Assembly: GCA_947466585.1 (NCBI GenBank)
Contig: CANIEU010000010.1
Location: 1-64,000, forward strand
Direction: 5' to 3'
Origin: Fibrobacterota bacterium
GTDB taxonomy: Bacteria > Fibrobacterota > Fibrobacteria > UBA11236
Length of the DNA stretch: 64,000 nucleotides
In this document: positions 8,946 to 15,916 of the stretch, piece by piece
Layout of the letters: every line of letters starts with the position of its first letter
Numbering within the stretch: the first letter of the stretch is position 1
Made by a program: the position numbers and the translations under genes
Notes under the pieces: generated by a model
What the model was told of the DNA's origin: nothing
Database searches by the model: none
The model's input: the letters and a program-made list of their open reading frames with translations, nothing else

Positions 8946-9986
8946 ATGCCGAACCACCGCGTCCCAAGAACCCACGCGCCCGCGCTGCTCCCTATCCTTC
9001 TCGCTGTCCTGTTCTTTTTAGCCGCCACCTCCGCCGTCGCCCAGGCCCCCATCAAGATCCTGTTCTGGGGCGGAACCGCGACGTCCACACACAATGCGCA
9101 CGCTCTGCGCGACACCCTCGCGCCCGTGTTCGCCGCCAACAACATGACGCCTTACTACCGCGAGACCGCTTCGCACAGCTGGCTGAATGCCGACAGCCTC
9201 GCGCAATTCGACGTTGCCCTGCTCTACACCACCGACCAAACCGGCACCGATCTTTCCGCGCAGCAACTCACGGCCTTCACCAACTGGATCGCCGCGGGAC
9301 ACGTGGTCGTCGCGTTGCACGGCTCTACCAACACCTACCTCAATAACGGCGCGGTCTCCACGAGTTGGCGGCAATTGCTCGGGGCGCAGTTTCTCGATCA
9401 CGACACGCCCAACAATTGCGGCACCATCTCCTTCACCCAGCCCGGCCACGCCGCGCTCACCGGCACCACCACGCTACCTCCCTCGGGCGCAGCAACGGGA
9501 TCGCCCCCCTTTTGGGACGAAGGCCGCCGTCACACCAGCTTCGTTTCCGACACCGTCGTGATCGCCCGCGCGCAGCTCGGCACCACCAATGCCCCGTGGA
9601 TCTGGGTGCGCCCGCAAGGCAGCGGCTGGGTGTACTACAACGCCAGCGGCCACAACGGCGAAGTGTGGACCCGCCCCGAATGGAAGGGTCAGGTGATCCG
9701 CGCCCTCCAATGGGGAAACACCATCAAAACCACTGGCATCCGGGGCCCCTCCGCCTTAGGCGCTCTCCGCTCCATCCTGAGTTTCCAAGGAAATACCTTG
9801 GCCATCCCCTTCCACACCCCCTATCGGCTGGAAATCAGCGATTTACAGGGCAGGTCGATCCTCTCGCGTGGGCACGCCACCGCTCCGAGTCAAGATCTGG
9901 GCTTTCTCTCCGCAGGTTCTTACGAGGTCCGCTTGTTCCCGGAAGGCAGCGAACCCCAGCAAGGGCGGATCGTCAAAGCCCGCTGA
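8946..9986 (+). CDS. Secreted ThuA-like protein with C-terminal sorting-like domain
   Basis: 346 residues. A signal peptide covers about residues 1-31 (LLPILLAVLFFLAATSAVAQA). Residues 33-255 resemble the ThuA fold (a class I glutamine-amidotransferase-like domain linked to trehalose or sugar metabolism): IKILFWGGTATSTHNAHAL, FDVALLYTTD, GHVVVALHGSTN, LLGAQFLDHDTP. The last 70 residues (PYRLEISDLQGRSIL, SAGSYEVRLFPEG) look like a type IX sorting domain. Extracellular sugar handling is inferred; the exact reaction is unknown. A GGAGTGAG Shine-Dalgarno sequence lies before the ATG. A larger ThuA-like homologue with the same architecture lies at 56792-58198. Confidence 0.75.
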   Translation: MPNHRVPRTHAPALLPILLAVLFFLAATSAVAQAPIKILFWGGTATSTHNAHALRDTLAPVFAANNMTPYYRETASHSWLNADSLAQFDVALLYTTDQTGTDLSAQQLTAFTNWIAAGHVVVALHGSTNTYLNNGAVSTSWRQLLGAQFLDHDTPNNCGTISFTQPGHAALTGTTTLPPSGAATGSPPFWDEGRRHTSFVSDTVVIARAQLGTTNAPWIWVRPQGSGWVYYNASGHNGEVWTRPEWKGQVIRALQWGNTIKTTGIRGPSALGALRSILSFQGNTLAIPFHTPYRLEISDLQGRSILSRGHATAPSQDLGFLSAGSYEVRLFPEGSEPQQGRIVKAR

Positions 9987-10095
9987 CAGTCCTGCTGACC
10001 GAATGCAGGCGCTAAGATCCCCAAAACATCCTGAAAACCGGGTCGCCGTCCCAAACACCGGGCCGACCGGAGCGGTCTTCGACCATCAAAATCCC

Positions 10096-10101
10096 TATAT
10101 T
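10096..10101 (+). promoter_or_regulatory. TANNNT box of the sugar-binding protein gene
   Basis: TATATT, 8 nt before the ATG at 10110; no Shine-Dalgarno sequence is visible. Confidence 0.45.
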
Positions 10102-10109
10102 GTGGCCCT

Positions 10110-11411
10110 ATGAAATCATTTTCCGCTTTCCGCATCGCCCCCCTACTGACCGCAGCGCTGGTGACCCTATCCGGTCTCACGGCCCTCCCGGCACTCGCCG
10201 CCAAACCCGTGCAGGTTTGGGTCTACAACCAAAGCGACGTGCAGTATTACTCTGACATGGTGGCCCTGTACAACAAGAAGACCGGTGCCAAGTTCGACGC
10301 CGAGTTCAAGGCGTACGGCTACTCCGAAATGCCCGACAAGTTGTCGCTTGCGGTGAAAAGCGGCATCAACGTGCCCGACATCGTGCAGTTCGACGAGATC
10401 TTTTTCAGCCTGTATCTCAAGGGCGAAATCCCCTTCCTCGATTTGACCAGCCGCATCGCCAAGAGCCCGCTCAAGTCGGGCATCCTGCCGCAGCGCTCGG
10501 GTCTGTTTACCTGGAAAGGCCGCGTGTACGGCGTGCCGCAGAGTGTGGCCAGCGTGGTCCTGTGGTATCGCGAAGACCTTTTCCGTGAAGCCGGCATTAC
10601 TCCCAACGATTTGCGTACCTGGGAAGGCTTCGAAAAAGCCGCTCTCAAAATCCGTACGGACAGCCGCCACATGCTCGCGATGGACTGGTCGTACCTGCCC
10701 ATCCTGTTGCGTCAGCGCGGTTACAACTTCTACGACAAGAACGGCGTCGCACTGGGTGACTCGGCCGCCATCGTAGAAACCTGGGAACGCCTCGTGCGCT
10801 GGAACAAGGACGGCATCAGTTTCATCCCCGGGCAAGGCGGCATCTTCAGCCCGCAGTTCTTCAGCACCTCGGTGGGCGACAACGGCGTGATGGCCATTCT
10901 CGGCGCCGACTGGTACGGTCTCGACGTGCTGCAGAACATGGATCAGGCGCACAAGGGCAAGTGGCGCGCCATGCCGCTTCCGGTGTGGACCGATTCCCGC
11001 AGCAAGGGTCGCCGCAACACGTCCTCGTTCTCGGGTCAGGGCCTGGTCATTTTCAAAAAGAGCCCGAACACCGAGGCCGCCTGGAAGTTCATCGAATGGG
11101 TGATGTCGGACGTGGACGCGAACGTAGAACGCTACTTGCAGGGCAACTGCTTCACGCCCTACCAGCCCGCATGGACCGACGGGCGTTTGGCCCGGCCCGA
11201 GCCGTTCTACGGCAACCAGATCCTGACGGAACTGTTCATCCGCCTCGCGCCCGGTCTGCCGCCGGCAGCGCAATCCCCAGCGCACGCGCTGATCGTGAAC
11301 TTCTTGCGCGAGCAGTATTTCTCATCCACCATGAACAGCTCCGACTACACTCCCGCTCAAGCGTACTCAGACCTGAAGGCGCAACTGCGCACCATGGGGT
11401 ACGTGAAGTAG
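10110..11411 (+). CDS. ABC transporter extracellular solute-binding protein (family 1)
   Basis: 433 residues. A signal peptide spans residues 1-30 (LTALPALAA). The mature part has the family 1 (MalE-like) layout: VQVWVYNQSDVQYYSDMVALYNKKTG at the start, INVPDIVQFDEIFF, a domain crossover with YGVPQSVASVVLWYREDLF, and KSPNTEAAWKFIEWV near the C terminus. It binds a sugar or oligosaccharide (or glycerol-3-phosphate-like solute) in the periplasm and hands it to the two permeases downstream. It is the first gene of a complete importer (binding protein, two permeases, ATPase). The substrate cannot be told from sequence alone, and no sugar hydrolase or regulator is adjacent. Confidence 0.9.
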   Translation: MKSFSAFRIAPLLTAALVTLSGLTALPALAAKPVQVWVYNQSDVQYYSDMVALYNKKTGAKFDAEFKAYGYSEMPDKLSLAVKSGINVPDIVQFDEIFFSLYLKGEIPFLDLTSRIAKSPLKSGILPQRSGLFTWKGRVYGVPQSVASVVLWYREDLFREAGITPNDLRTWEGFEKAALKIRTDSRHMLAMDWSYLPILLRQRGYNFYDKNGVALGDSAAIVETWERLVRWNKDGISFIPGQGGIFSPQFFSTSVGDNGVMAILGADWYGLDVLQNMDQAHKGKWRAMPLPVWTDSRSKGRRNTSSFSGQGLVIFKKSPNTEAAWKFIEWVMSDVDANVERYLQGNCFTPYQPAWTDGRLARPEPFYGNQILTELFIRLAPGLPPAAQSPAHALIVNFLREQYFSSTMNSSDYTPAQAYSDLKAQLRTMGYVK

Positions 11412-11426
11412 TCCGGTTCACTCGGT

Positions 11427-11454
11427 GAAAATGAGAGATGGTGAATGAGAAATG
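11427..11454. repeat. Heptamer array, left arm
   Basis: Four 7-nt words (AGAGATG, AGAAATG and variants). The stretch 11442-11458 is the exact reverse complement of 11567-11583 (17 nt). Confidence 0.85.
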
Positions 11455-11563
11455 ATGAGGAACCGGAGATTTTCTAGCCCTTTCCCAGACCGCATTCTCA
11501 TCAAGAGGAGTTGGCTGCAAAGGATTCGAAATTCCTCAGGATCCATCTCCTAAATCTGCGTTC

Positions 11564-11591
11564 TATTCATCATTTCTCATTCATTGTTTCT
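11564..11591. repeat. Heptamer array, right arm
   Basis: Four 7-nt words (CATTTCT, CATTCAT and variants) end 3 nt before the permease ATG at 11595. This arm pairs with the left arm across a loop of about 110 nt. Confidence 0.85.
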
Positions 11592-11594
11592 CCC

Positions 11595-12482
11595 ATGCCT
11601 CGTCCCTCCCGCCCGCCGTTCCTGTTGCTTGCCCCGTTCTTCGCGGTGCTGGCATTGTTCTGGCTGGTGCCGCTCGCACGCGGTCTGTGGATCAGCATGC
11701 AGGGCAATACGTTGTTCGGCACGCCGGCTTTCGTGGGTTTGGAAAATTATCGCGGGCTGCTGACGGATGCGCGCTACGCCCATGCGCTGCGCAACACCGT
11801 GGTTTATTGCGGAATGGTGTTGCTCGCCGTGCTTCCGTTCTCTCTCTTTCTGGCCCACTTGCTGCGCCACGTGCACAAAACCCTGCGCGGGTTCCTGCAC
11901 TTTTGCCTGCTGCTACCCGGCCTCACCCCACCGCTCGTGCTGGCATTGCTGTATTTGCTGGTGTTCCACGGGCCAGCGGGCCTGCTCAATAGCGTGATCG
12001 TGCGGCCGCTGGGGCTCCCGGGAGTGGATTGGATCGCCGATCCACGCTTCATCAAATTCAGTCTCGTGCTCCTCATGCTGTGGCGATGGACAGGGTTCAT
12101 GACCTTGATCTTTCTCTCGGGCATCGAGGGGATTCCGGGCGCCTATCACGATGCGGCCCGCAGCGAGGGCGCCTCCGCATGGCAGCGCTTCCGGCATGTC
12201 ACCCTCCCCCTGCTGCGGCCGGTCACCGCCTTTGCCGCCGCCTTTCTTTTGCTCGACACCTTCGTGCTCTTCGAAGGCGGCTACGTGTTGTTGGGCGGCT
12301 CCGGCGGAACGCTCGACGCCGGCCTATTGCTGGTTTCGTATGCCTATGTGACGGCCTTCACGCTCGGGAATTTCGGCACGGCCGCCGCCGTTTCGTTTTC
12401 GTCCCTGCCCGTTCTGCTCATCGCCCTGTTCGCCATTCTTGCCTGGGGTCGCTCCCGCGCCAAACCGGGGCGCGCGGCATGA
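11595..12482 (+). CDS. Sugar ABC transporter permease (MalF/UgpA type)
   Basis: 295 residues with six predicted membrane helices: LLAPFFAVLALFWLVPLARG, the VVYCGMVLLAVLPFSLFLAHL region, LLPGLTPPLVLALLYLLVF, a fourth around LLMLWRWTGFMTLIFLSG, and two near the C terminus. The EAA loop that docks on the ATPase is DAARSEGASAWQRFRHVTLPLL. I chose ATG 11595 because the longer open frame upstream (from 11511) reads through the heptamer array. The last bases overlap the next permease start (ATGA). Confidence 0.9.
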   Translation: MPRPSRPPFLLLAPFFAVLALFWLVPLARGLWISMQGNTLFGTPAFVGLENYRGLLTDARYAHALRNTVVYCGMVLLAVLPFSLFLAHLLRHVHKTLRGFLHFCLLLPGLTPPLVLALLYLLVFHGPAGLLNSVIVRPLGLPGVDWIADPRFIKFSLVLLMLWRWTGFMTLIFLSGIEGIPGAYHDAARSEGASAWQRFRHVTLPLLRPVTAFAAAFLLLDTFVLFEGGYVLLGGSGGTLDAGLLLVSYAYVTAFTLGNFGTAAAVSFSSLPVLLIALFAILAWGRSRAKPGRAA

Positions 12483-13330
12483 ACCGAAACCTTTTTTCCA
12501 CGATGCGCGTGCGTGCGGGAATCACCTCGGTGGCAGCCACGCTCGTGCTCGCCGCTTTGGCGGTGGCCTTTGCCTTCCCGTTCGTATGGATGCTCACAGC
12601 GGGGTTCAAACCCGACAGCGCCATCTTCAACCCATTCCCCTTGCTGCCCCGGGGTCTCGACGGACGCCACTATCGCTCCCTGTTGTCGGGAGAATGGATT
12701 CCGTACCAGCGCCAGTTCCTGAACTCACTGTTCATCGCTTCGGCGCAAACCGCCTTGGCCACCGGATTCTCCTGCGCGGCCGGTTACGTATTCGCCAAAT
12801 TCGATTTCCGTTTCAAGCGCACGTTGTTCGTGATGGCGGTGTTCACGGTGCTCATCCCGCGTCAGGTAATGGTACTGCCCTTGTTCACCTGGATGAACGA
12901 CCTGAAACTGCTCGATACGCCGTGGGCGGTCATTCTGCCCGGCGCGGCCACGGGCATCGGCCTCCTCTGGTTCACGGCGGTGTATCACCGCCTCCCCGAC
13001 GCCATCCCCGACATGGCACGCAGCGAGGGCGCGGAGGAATACCGGGTTTTCTGGATCACGCTGCCGCTCATCAAACCCGCGATCGTGGCCTTCGCGCTCA
13101 TCCAGTTCACCCTGGCCTGGCAGGAGCACTTGATCCCGCTGGTGATGCTCTTCAGCCCTGAGCGCATGACCATCAACATCGGACTCGCCAGCCTGAACGC
13201 GGGCAGCGTGCGCGTTCCCTACGGCCTGCTTATGGCGGGTTGTACGCTCACCCTGATTCCGACGACGTTATTCTTTGTGCTGGCCTACCGCCACTTCCGC
13301 GCGGCGCTGGGCAAACTCACCGAAGCTTGA
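12479..13330 (+). CDS. Sugar ABC transporter permease (MalG/UgpE type)
   Basis: 283 residues. Six membrane helices begin with TLVLAALAVAFAFPFVWMLTAGFK, where the 'WML-x-x-GFK' block is typical of MalG-type permeases. The EAA loop is DMARSEGAEEYRVFWITLPLIKP. The protein pairs with the preceding permease to form the membrane channel. Its ATG overlaps the TGA of that gene by 4 nt, so translation is coupled. An earlier in-frame start at 12029 only shadows the upstream gene. Confidence 0.9.
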   Translation: MNRNLFSTMRVRAGITSVAATLVLAALAVAFAFPFVWMLTAGFKPDSAIFNPFPLLPRGLDGRHYRSLLSGEWIPYQRQFLNSLFIASAQTALATGFSCAAGYVFAKFDFRFKRTLFVMAVFTVLIPRQVMVLPLFTWMNDLKLLDTPWAVILPGAATGIGLLWFTAVYHRLPDAIPDMARSEGAEEYRVFWITLPLIKPAIVAFALIQFTLAWQEHLIPLVMLFSPERMTINIGLASLNAGSVRVPYGLLMAGCTLTLIPTTLFFVLAYRHFRAALGKLTEA

Positions 13331-13364
13331 ACGACCCATCGAACGACCGATCGAACGACTGGCA
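13329..13364. repeat. Array of three 12-nt words
   Basis: Three 12-nt units begin GAACGAC and vary in the last five bases. They span the permease stop codon and end 4 nt before the Shine-Dalgarno sequence of the ATPase gene. Confidence 0.75.
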
Positions 13365-13380
13365 ACGCAAAGGACACGGC

Positions 13381-14472
13381 ATGGCCGCATTCAGCATCCG
13401 CAATCTTGAGAAGCGATATCCCGGCGCCCCTGTTCCGGCGTTGCGCGATTTTTCGCTCGAGGTCGGAAGCGGAGAACTCGTCGCCATCGTCGGTCCATCC
13501 GGTTGCGGTAAATCGACCTTGCTGCGGATGCTCGCCGGGCTCGAAGCCGAGACCGCGGGAGAAATCCGGTTGGGGGAGCGCGTGCTCACCGGGCTTCCGC
13601 CCAAGGACCGGGATCTCGCTCTCATGTTCCAGAGCTACACATTGCTCCCGCATCTCTCTGTCGAGGAGAACCTCGCCTTCGGCCTCAAACTGCGCGGCGA
13701 GCCGCGACCGAGCCGCCTAGAAAAAGCGCGCGCGATCGCCAAGACCTTGGGCATCGAATCGCTTTTGCGCCGCCTGCCCTCGGAAATCAGTGGCGGCGAA
13801 CGCCAACGTGCGGCGCTGGGGCGTGCGATTCTGCGCAGCCCGGCGGCATTCCTGTTCGATGAACCGCTTTCGAGCCTCGATGCGCAAATGCGATTGCAAT
13901 TGCGTGTGGAGATCCAACGACTGCATCAGCGCGTGCGCGTTCCCATGTTGTTCGTCACCCACGATCAAGGAGAAGCCCTCACGCTCGGCGACCGCGTGGT
14001 GGTGCTCGATCGCGGCGTGATGCAACAAGTGGCCAGCCCCGAAGAACTCTATCGTCGCCCTGCCAACGCCTTCGTAGCCTCCTTCATCGGAGCTCCCGGT
14101 ATGAACCTGTTCAAGGGACGAATCGAAACCAACGAGAACGGGTCGGCCCGGTTCGTCTCCCCCGCCTTGTCGTACGACCTGACGCCGGCGCAGACCGCCG
14201 CGATCAAACCGCACACAGCGATCACCGTCGGCTTGCGTCCCGAACATCTCCGACGCGCCGATGCGTCGGAGGCCCTGTTGCGCGGCGAAGTCACCGCCGT
14301 GGAACGGCAAGCCGGGCAGGCCACATTGTATGTGCAAAGCGGCGACGTTTCCTTCGCCGCGCGCGTAGGCGAAGATTTTTCGGCGCGGCCGGGCGATTTC
14401 TCCGGATGGACGTTCGATCCCGCCGCGGTATCGCTGTTCGCCGGACCCGGAGAAACACGCATCGATTTGTAA
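13381..14472 (+). CDS. Sugar ABC transporter ATP-binding protein (MalK/UgpC type)
   Basis: 363 residues. The Walker A motif is GPSGCGKST at residues 38-46, followed by a Q-loop in LMFQSYTLLPHLSV, a signature ISGGERQRAALGRA, Walker B AFLFDEPLSSLD and a switch His in LFVTHDQGEA. A C-terminal TOBE-type regulatory domain includes VGLRPEHLR. The protein energises the two permeases upstream. An AAAGGA site precedes ATG 13381; an earlier in-frame ATG at 13240 lies inside the permease gene and would add residues encoded by the 12-nt array, so it is unlikely. MalK-type ATPases often serve several importers. Confidence 0.93.
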   Translation: MAAFSIRNLEKRYPGAPVPALRDFSLEVGSGELVAIVGPSGCGKSTLLRMLAGLEAETAGEIRLGERVLTGLPPKDRDLALMFQSYTLLPHLSVEENLAFGLKLRGEPRPSRLEKARAIAKTLGIESLLRRLPSEISGGERQRAALGRAILRSPAAFLFDEPLSSLDAQMRLQLRVEIQRLHQRVRVPMLFVTHDQGEALTLGDRVVVLDRGVMQQVASPEELYRRPANAFVASFIGAPGMNLFKGRIETNENGSARFVSPALSYDLTPAQTAAIKPHTAITVGLRPEHLRRADASEALLRGEVTAVERQAGQATLYVQSGDVSFAARVGEDFSARPGDFSGWTFDPAAVSLFAGPGETRIDL

Positions 14473-14473
14473 C

Positions 14474-14513
14474 GGTTCGTACCAGTTTCACCCGTTTTTT
14501 CAGGTTTGAACGG
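14474..14513. repeat. Array of four degenerate 10-nt words
   Basis: Units such as GGTTCGTACC and AGTTTCACCC. The start (GTAACGGTT) is complementary, with one mismatch, to AACTGTTAC about 50 nt further on. It lies between the convergent ATPase and DCC genes. Confidence 0.6.
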
Positions 14514-14595
14514 AATTCAAACGAAAACTGTTACGGGCCATGGAAAGGCACAACGCCGCACCATAATCGCGTTTGCTACGCTCGGTTTGCTGCGG

Positions 14596-15051
14596 TCAGG
14601 GCAAAAACCGCGCGCGCTCCGATGCAGAAGGCACCCGGCAGTCTGCCTTTCGACCGAACCAGCGAGTGCGATTGCGTGCGACGAGATCATACAGGGTGTC
14701 GCGCAGAATGCGCGGAACCAGCCGGAATATCTGAACACCCTTCCAGACCCCACCGATATGGACGAGCGCGCGCAACACCGCATCCGACCGGACGAAAATC
14801 TTTCCGTTTTCCAAAAGCACCACACTGCCCGATGTTGCAGGGGAATTTTTGGCGGAGAACGAGGTCTTCAGTGTATCGGGAATCAGGTCGCGAGAAAGTC
14901 GTGCGGCGGCGGTGCTGCCCTGAAGGGGCGCGAAGAAAAAACGATGCCCGTTGTCGTGCGCGATGAGAAAGTCCACAGCGCGATTGCACAGCCCGCAGTG
15001 GCCGTCGAAGAACAAAACGGTCTCGTTCAGAGGCGTAGCATCTTCCCGCAC
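14596..15051 (-). CDS. DCC family thiol-disulfide oxidoreductase (DUF393)
   Basis: 151 residues. The FFDGHCGLC motif near the N terminus places the CxxC at Cys19 and Cys22; together with the DCC-type HRFFFAPLQG and GSVVLLENGKIFVRSDAVLRAL blocks this identifies DUF393. A thioredoxin-like redox role is inferred from the motif, and no substrate is known. The coding region starts inside the end of the amidotransferase gene (25-nt overlap), so the two are surely one transcript with coupled translation. Confidence 0.85.
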   Translation of the reverse strand: MREDATPLNETVLFFDGHCGLCNRAVDFLIAHDNGHRFFFAPLQGSTAAARLSRDLIPDTLKTSFSAKNSPATSGSVVLLENGKIFVRSDAVLRALVHIGGVWKGVQIFRLVPRILRDTLYDLVARNRTRWFGRKADCRVPSASERARFLP

Positions 15052-15764
15052 AATGCTTCCATCCAGAGATTGTTGGCGGCCACATGCACCGCATCCGCCT
15101 TCATGGCCTCGAGCGTTTGGACATACGTGCCCGGCTTGAGGTCACCGCCGCCTTCGGCGACGGACTCGGCGATCCATTGTTCGATGGCCGCGGGCGTGAT
15201 CTCGGGGTGGAATTGCAAACCCACGGCGCGCTCGCCCCAAGCGAAACCTTGATGCGCACAGCCCTCCGAACGGAACAGCGCGGTGGCGTTGGGCGGAATC
15301 GAAAAGGTATCGCCATGCCAATGGAAGGTGGTGAAAAGTTCCGGAAACGCCTCGGCGGCCCAGTGTTCGGTGGCTTCGGAAGGCCCTGAGATTTTTTCCA
15401 CCGGCCACCAACCGATTTCGCGGTGCGCATTGCGTGTGACGGTGCCGCCGAGAGCGACCGACAACAGCTGCGCGCCGAGGCAGAGGCCGAGCACCGGCTT
15501 GCCGGAATCGAGAGCGGCCCGAATCGCGGCCGTCTCCGGGGTCAGCCAGGGATAGAGGTCGACCTCATAGACATTCATCGGCCCACCCAAAACGATCAGA
15601 AAATCGTAGGCGGTGGGCCCGGGCGGGAGTTCCCTGGCAAAAAAACGGGTATAAGCGATGGATGCGACCCGCGCGGCAAATAAGGGCTCCAGCGAGCCGA
15701 GGCCTTCGTGGGCGACATGCTGGAAGACATGGAGGCGGAGCGGAGCGTTGGACGCGGTGGTCAT
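15027..15764 (-). CDS. Class I glutamine amidotransferase-like protein
   Basis: 245 residues, cytoplasmic. It has the nucleophile elbow VLGLCLGAQL with Cys95, then HWHGDTFSIP, and QFHPEIT with His186 and Glu188, so the triad is intact. This is the stand-alone GMP-synthase-like amidotransferase type (YfeJ/YLR126C-like), which is thought to release ammonia from glutamine or act on gamma-glutamyl bonds, but the acceptor is unknown. It is the first gene of a two-gene unit with the DCC protein. A TATTAT box lies 7 nt before the ATG with no Shine-Dalgarno sequence. Confidence 0.88.
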   Translation of the reverse strand: MTTASNAPLRLHVFQHVAHEGLGSLEPLFAARVASIAYTRFFARELPPGPTAYDFLIVLGGPMNVYEVDLYPWLTPETAAIRAALDSGKPVLGLCLGAQLLSVALGGTVTRNAHREIGWWPVEKISGPSEATEHWAAEAFPELFTTFHWHGDTFSIPPNATALFRSEGCAHQGFAWGERAVGLQFHPEITPAAIEQWIAESVAEGGGDLKPGTYVQTLEAMKADAVHVAANNLWMEALCGKMLRL

Positions 15765-15771
15765 TGTGGAA

Positions 15772-15777
15772 ATAATA
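15772..15777 (-). promoter_or_regulatory. TANNNT box of the amidotransferase gene
   Basis: TATTAT on the minus strand, 7 nt before the ATG at 15764. Confidence 0.45.
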
Positions 15778-15916
15778 GCGCATCAGAAATGAATCGGAAG
15801 CACCTCGACCCACCTGGGCATCTAGGGACCTCGACCTCACCTTCTCTCATACTTTTTCACCCCCTTTCCCTGGAACCAGTCCCGCCCTGTCAAAACGTCC
15901 ACTAATTGAGGATGGA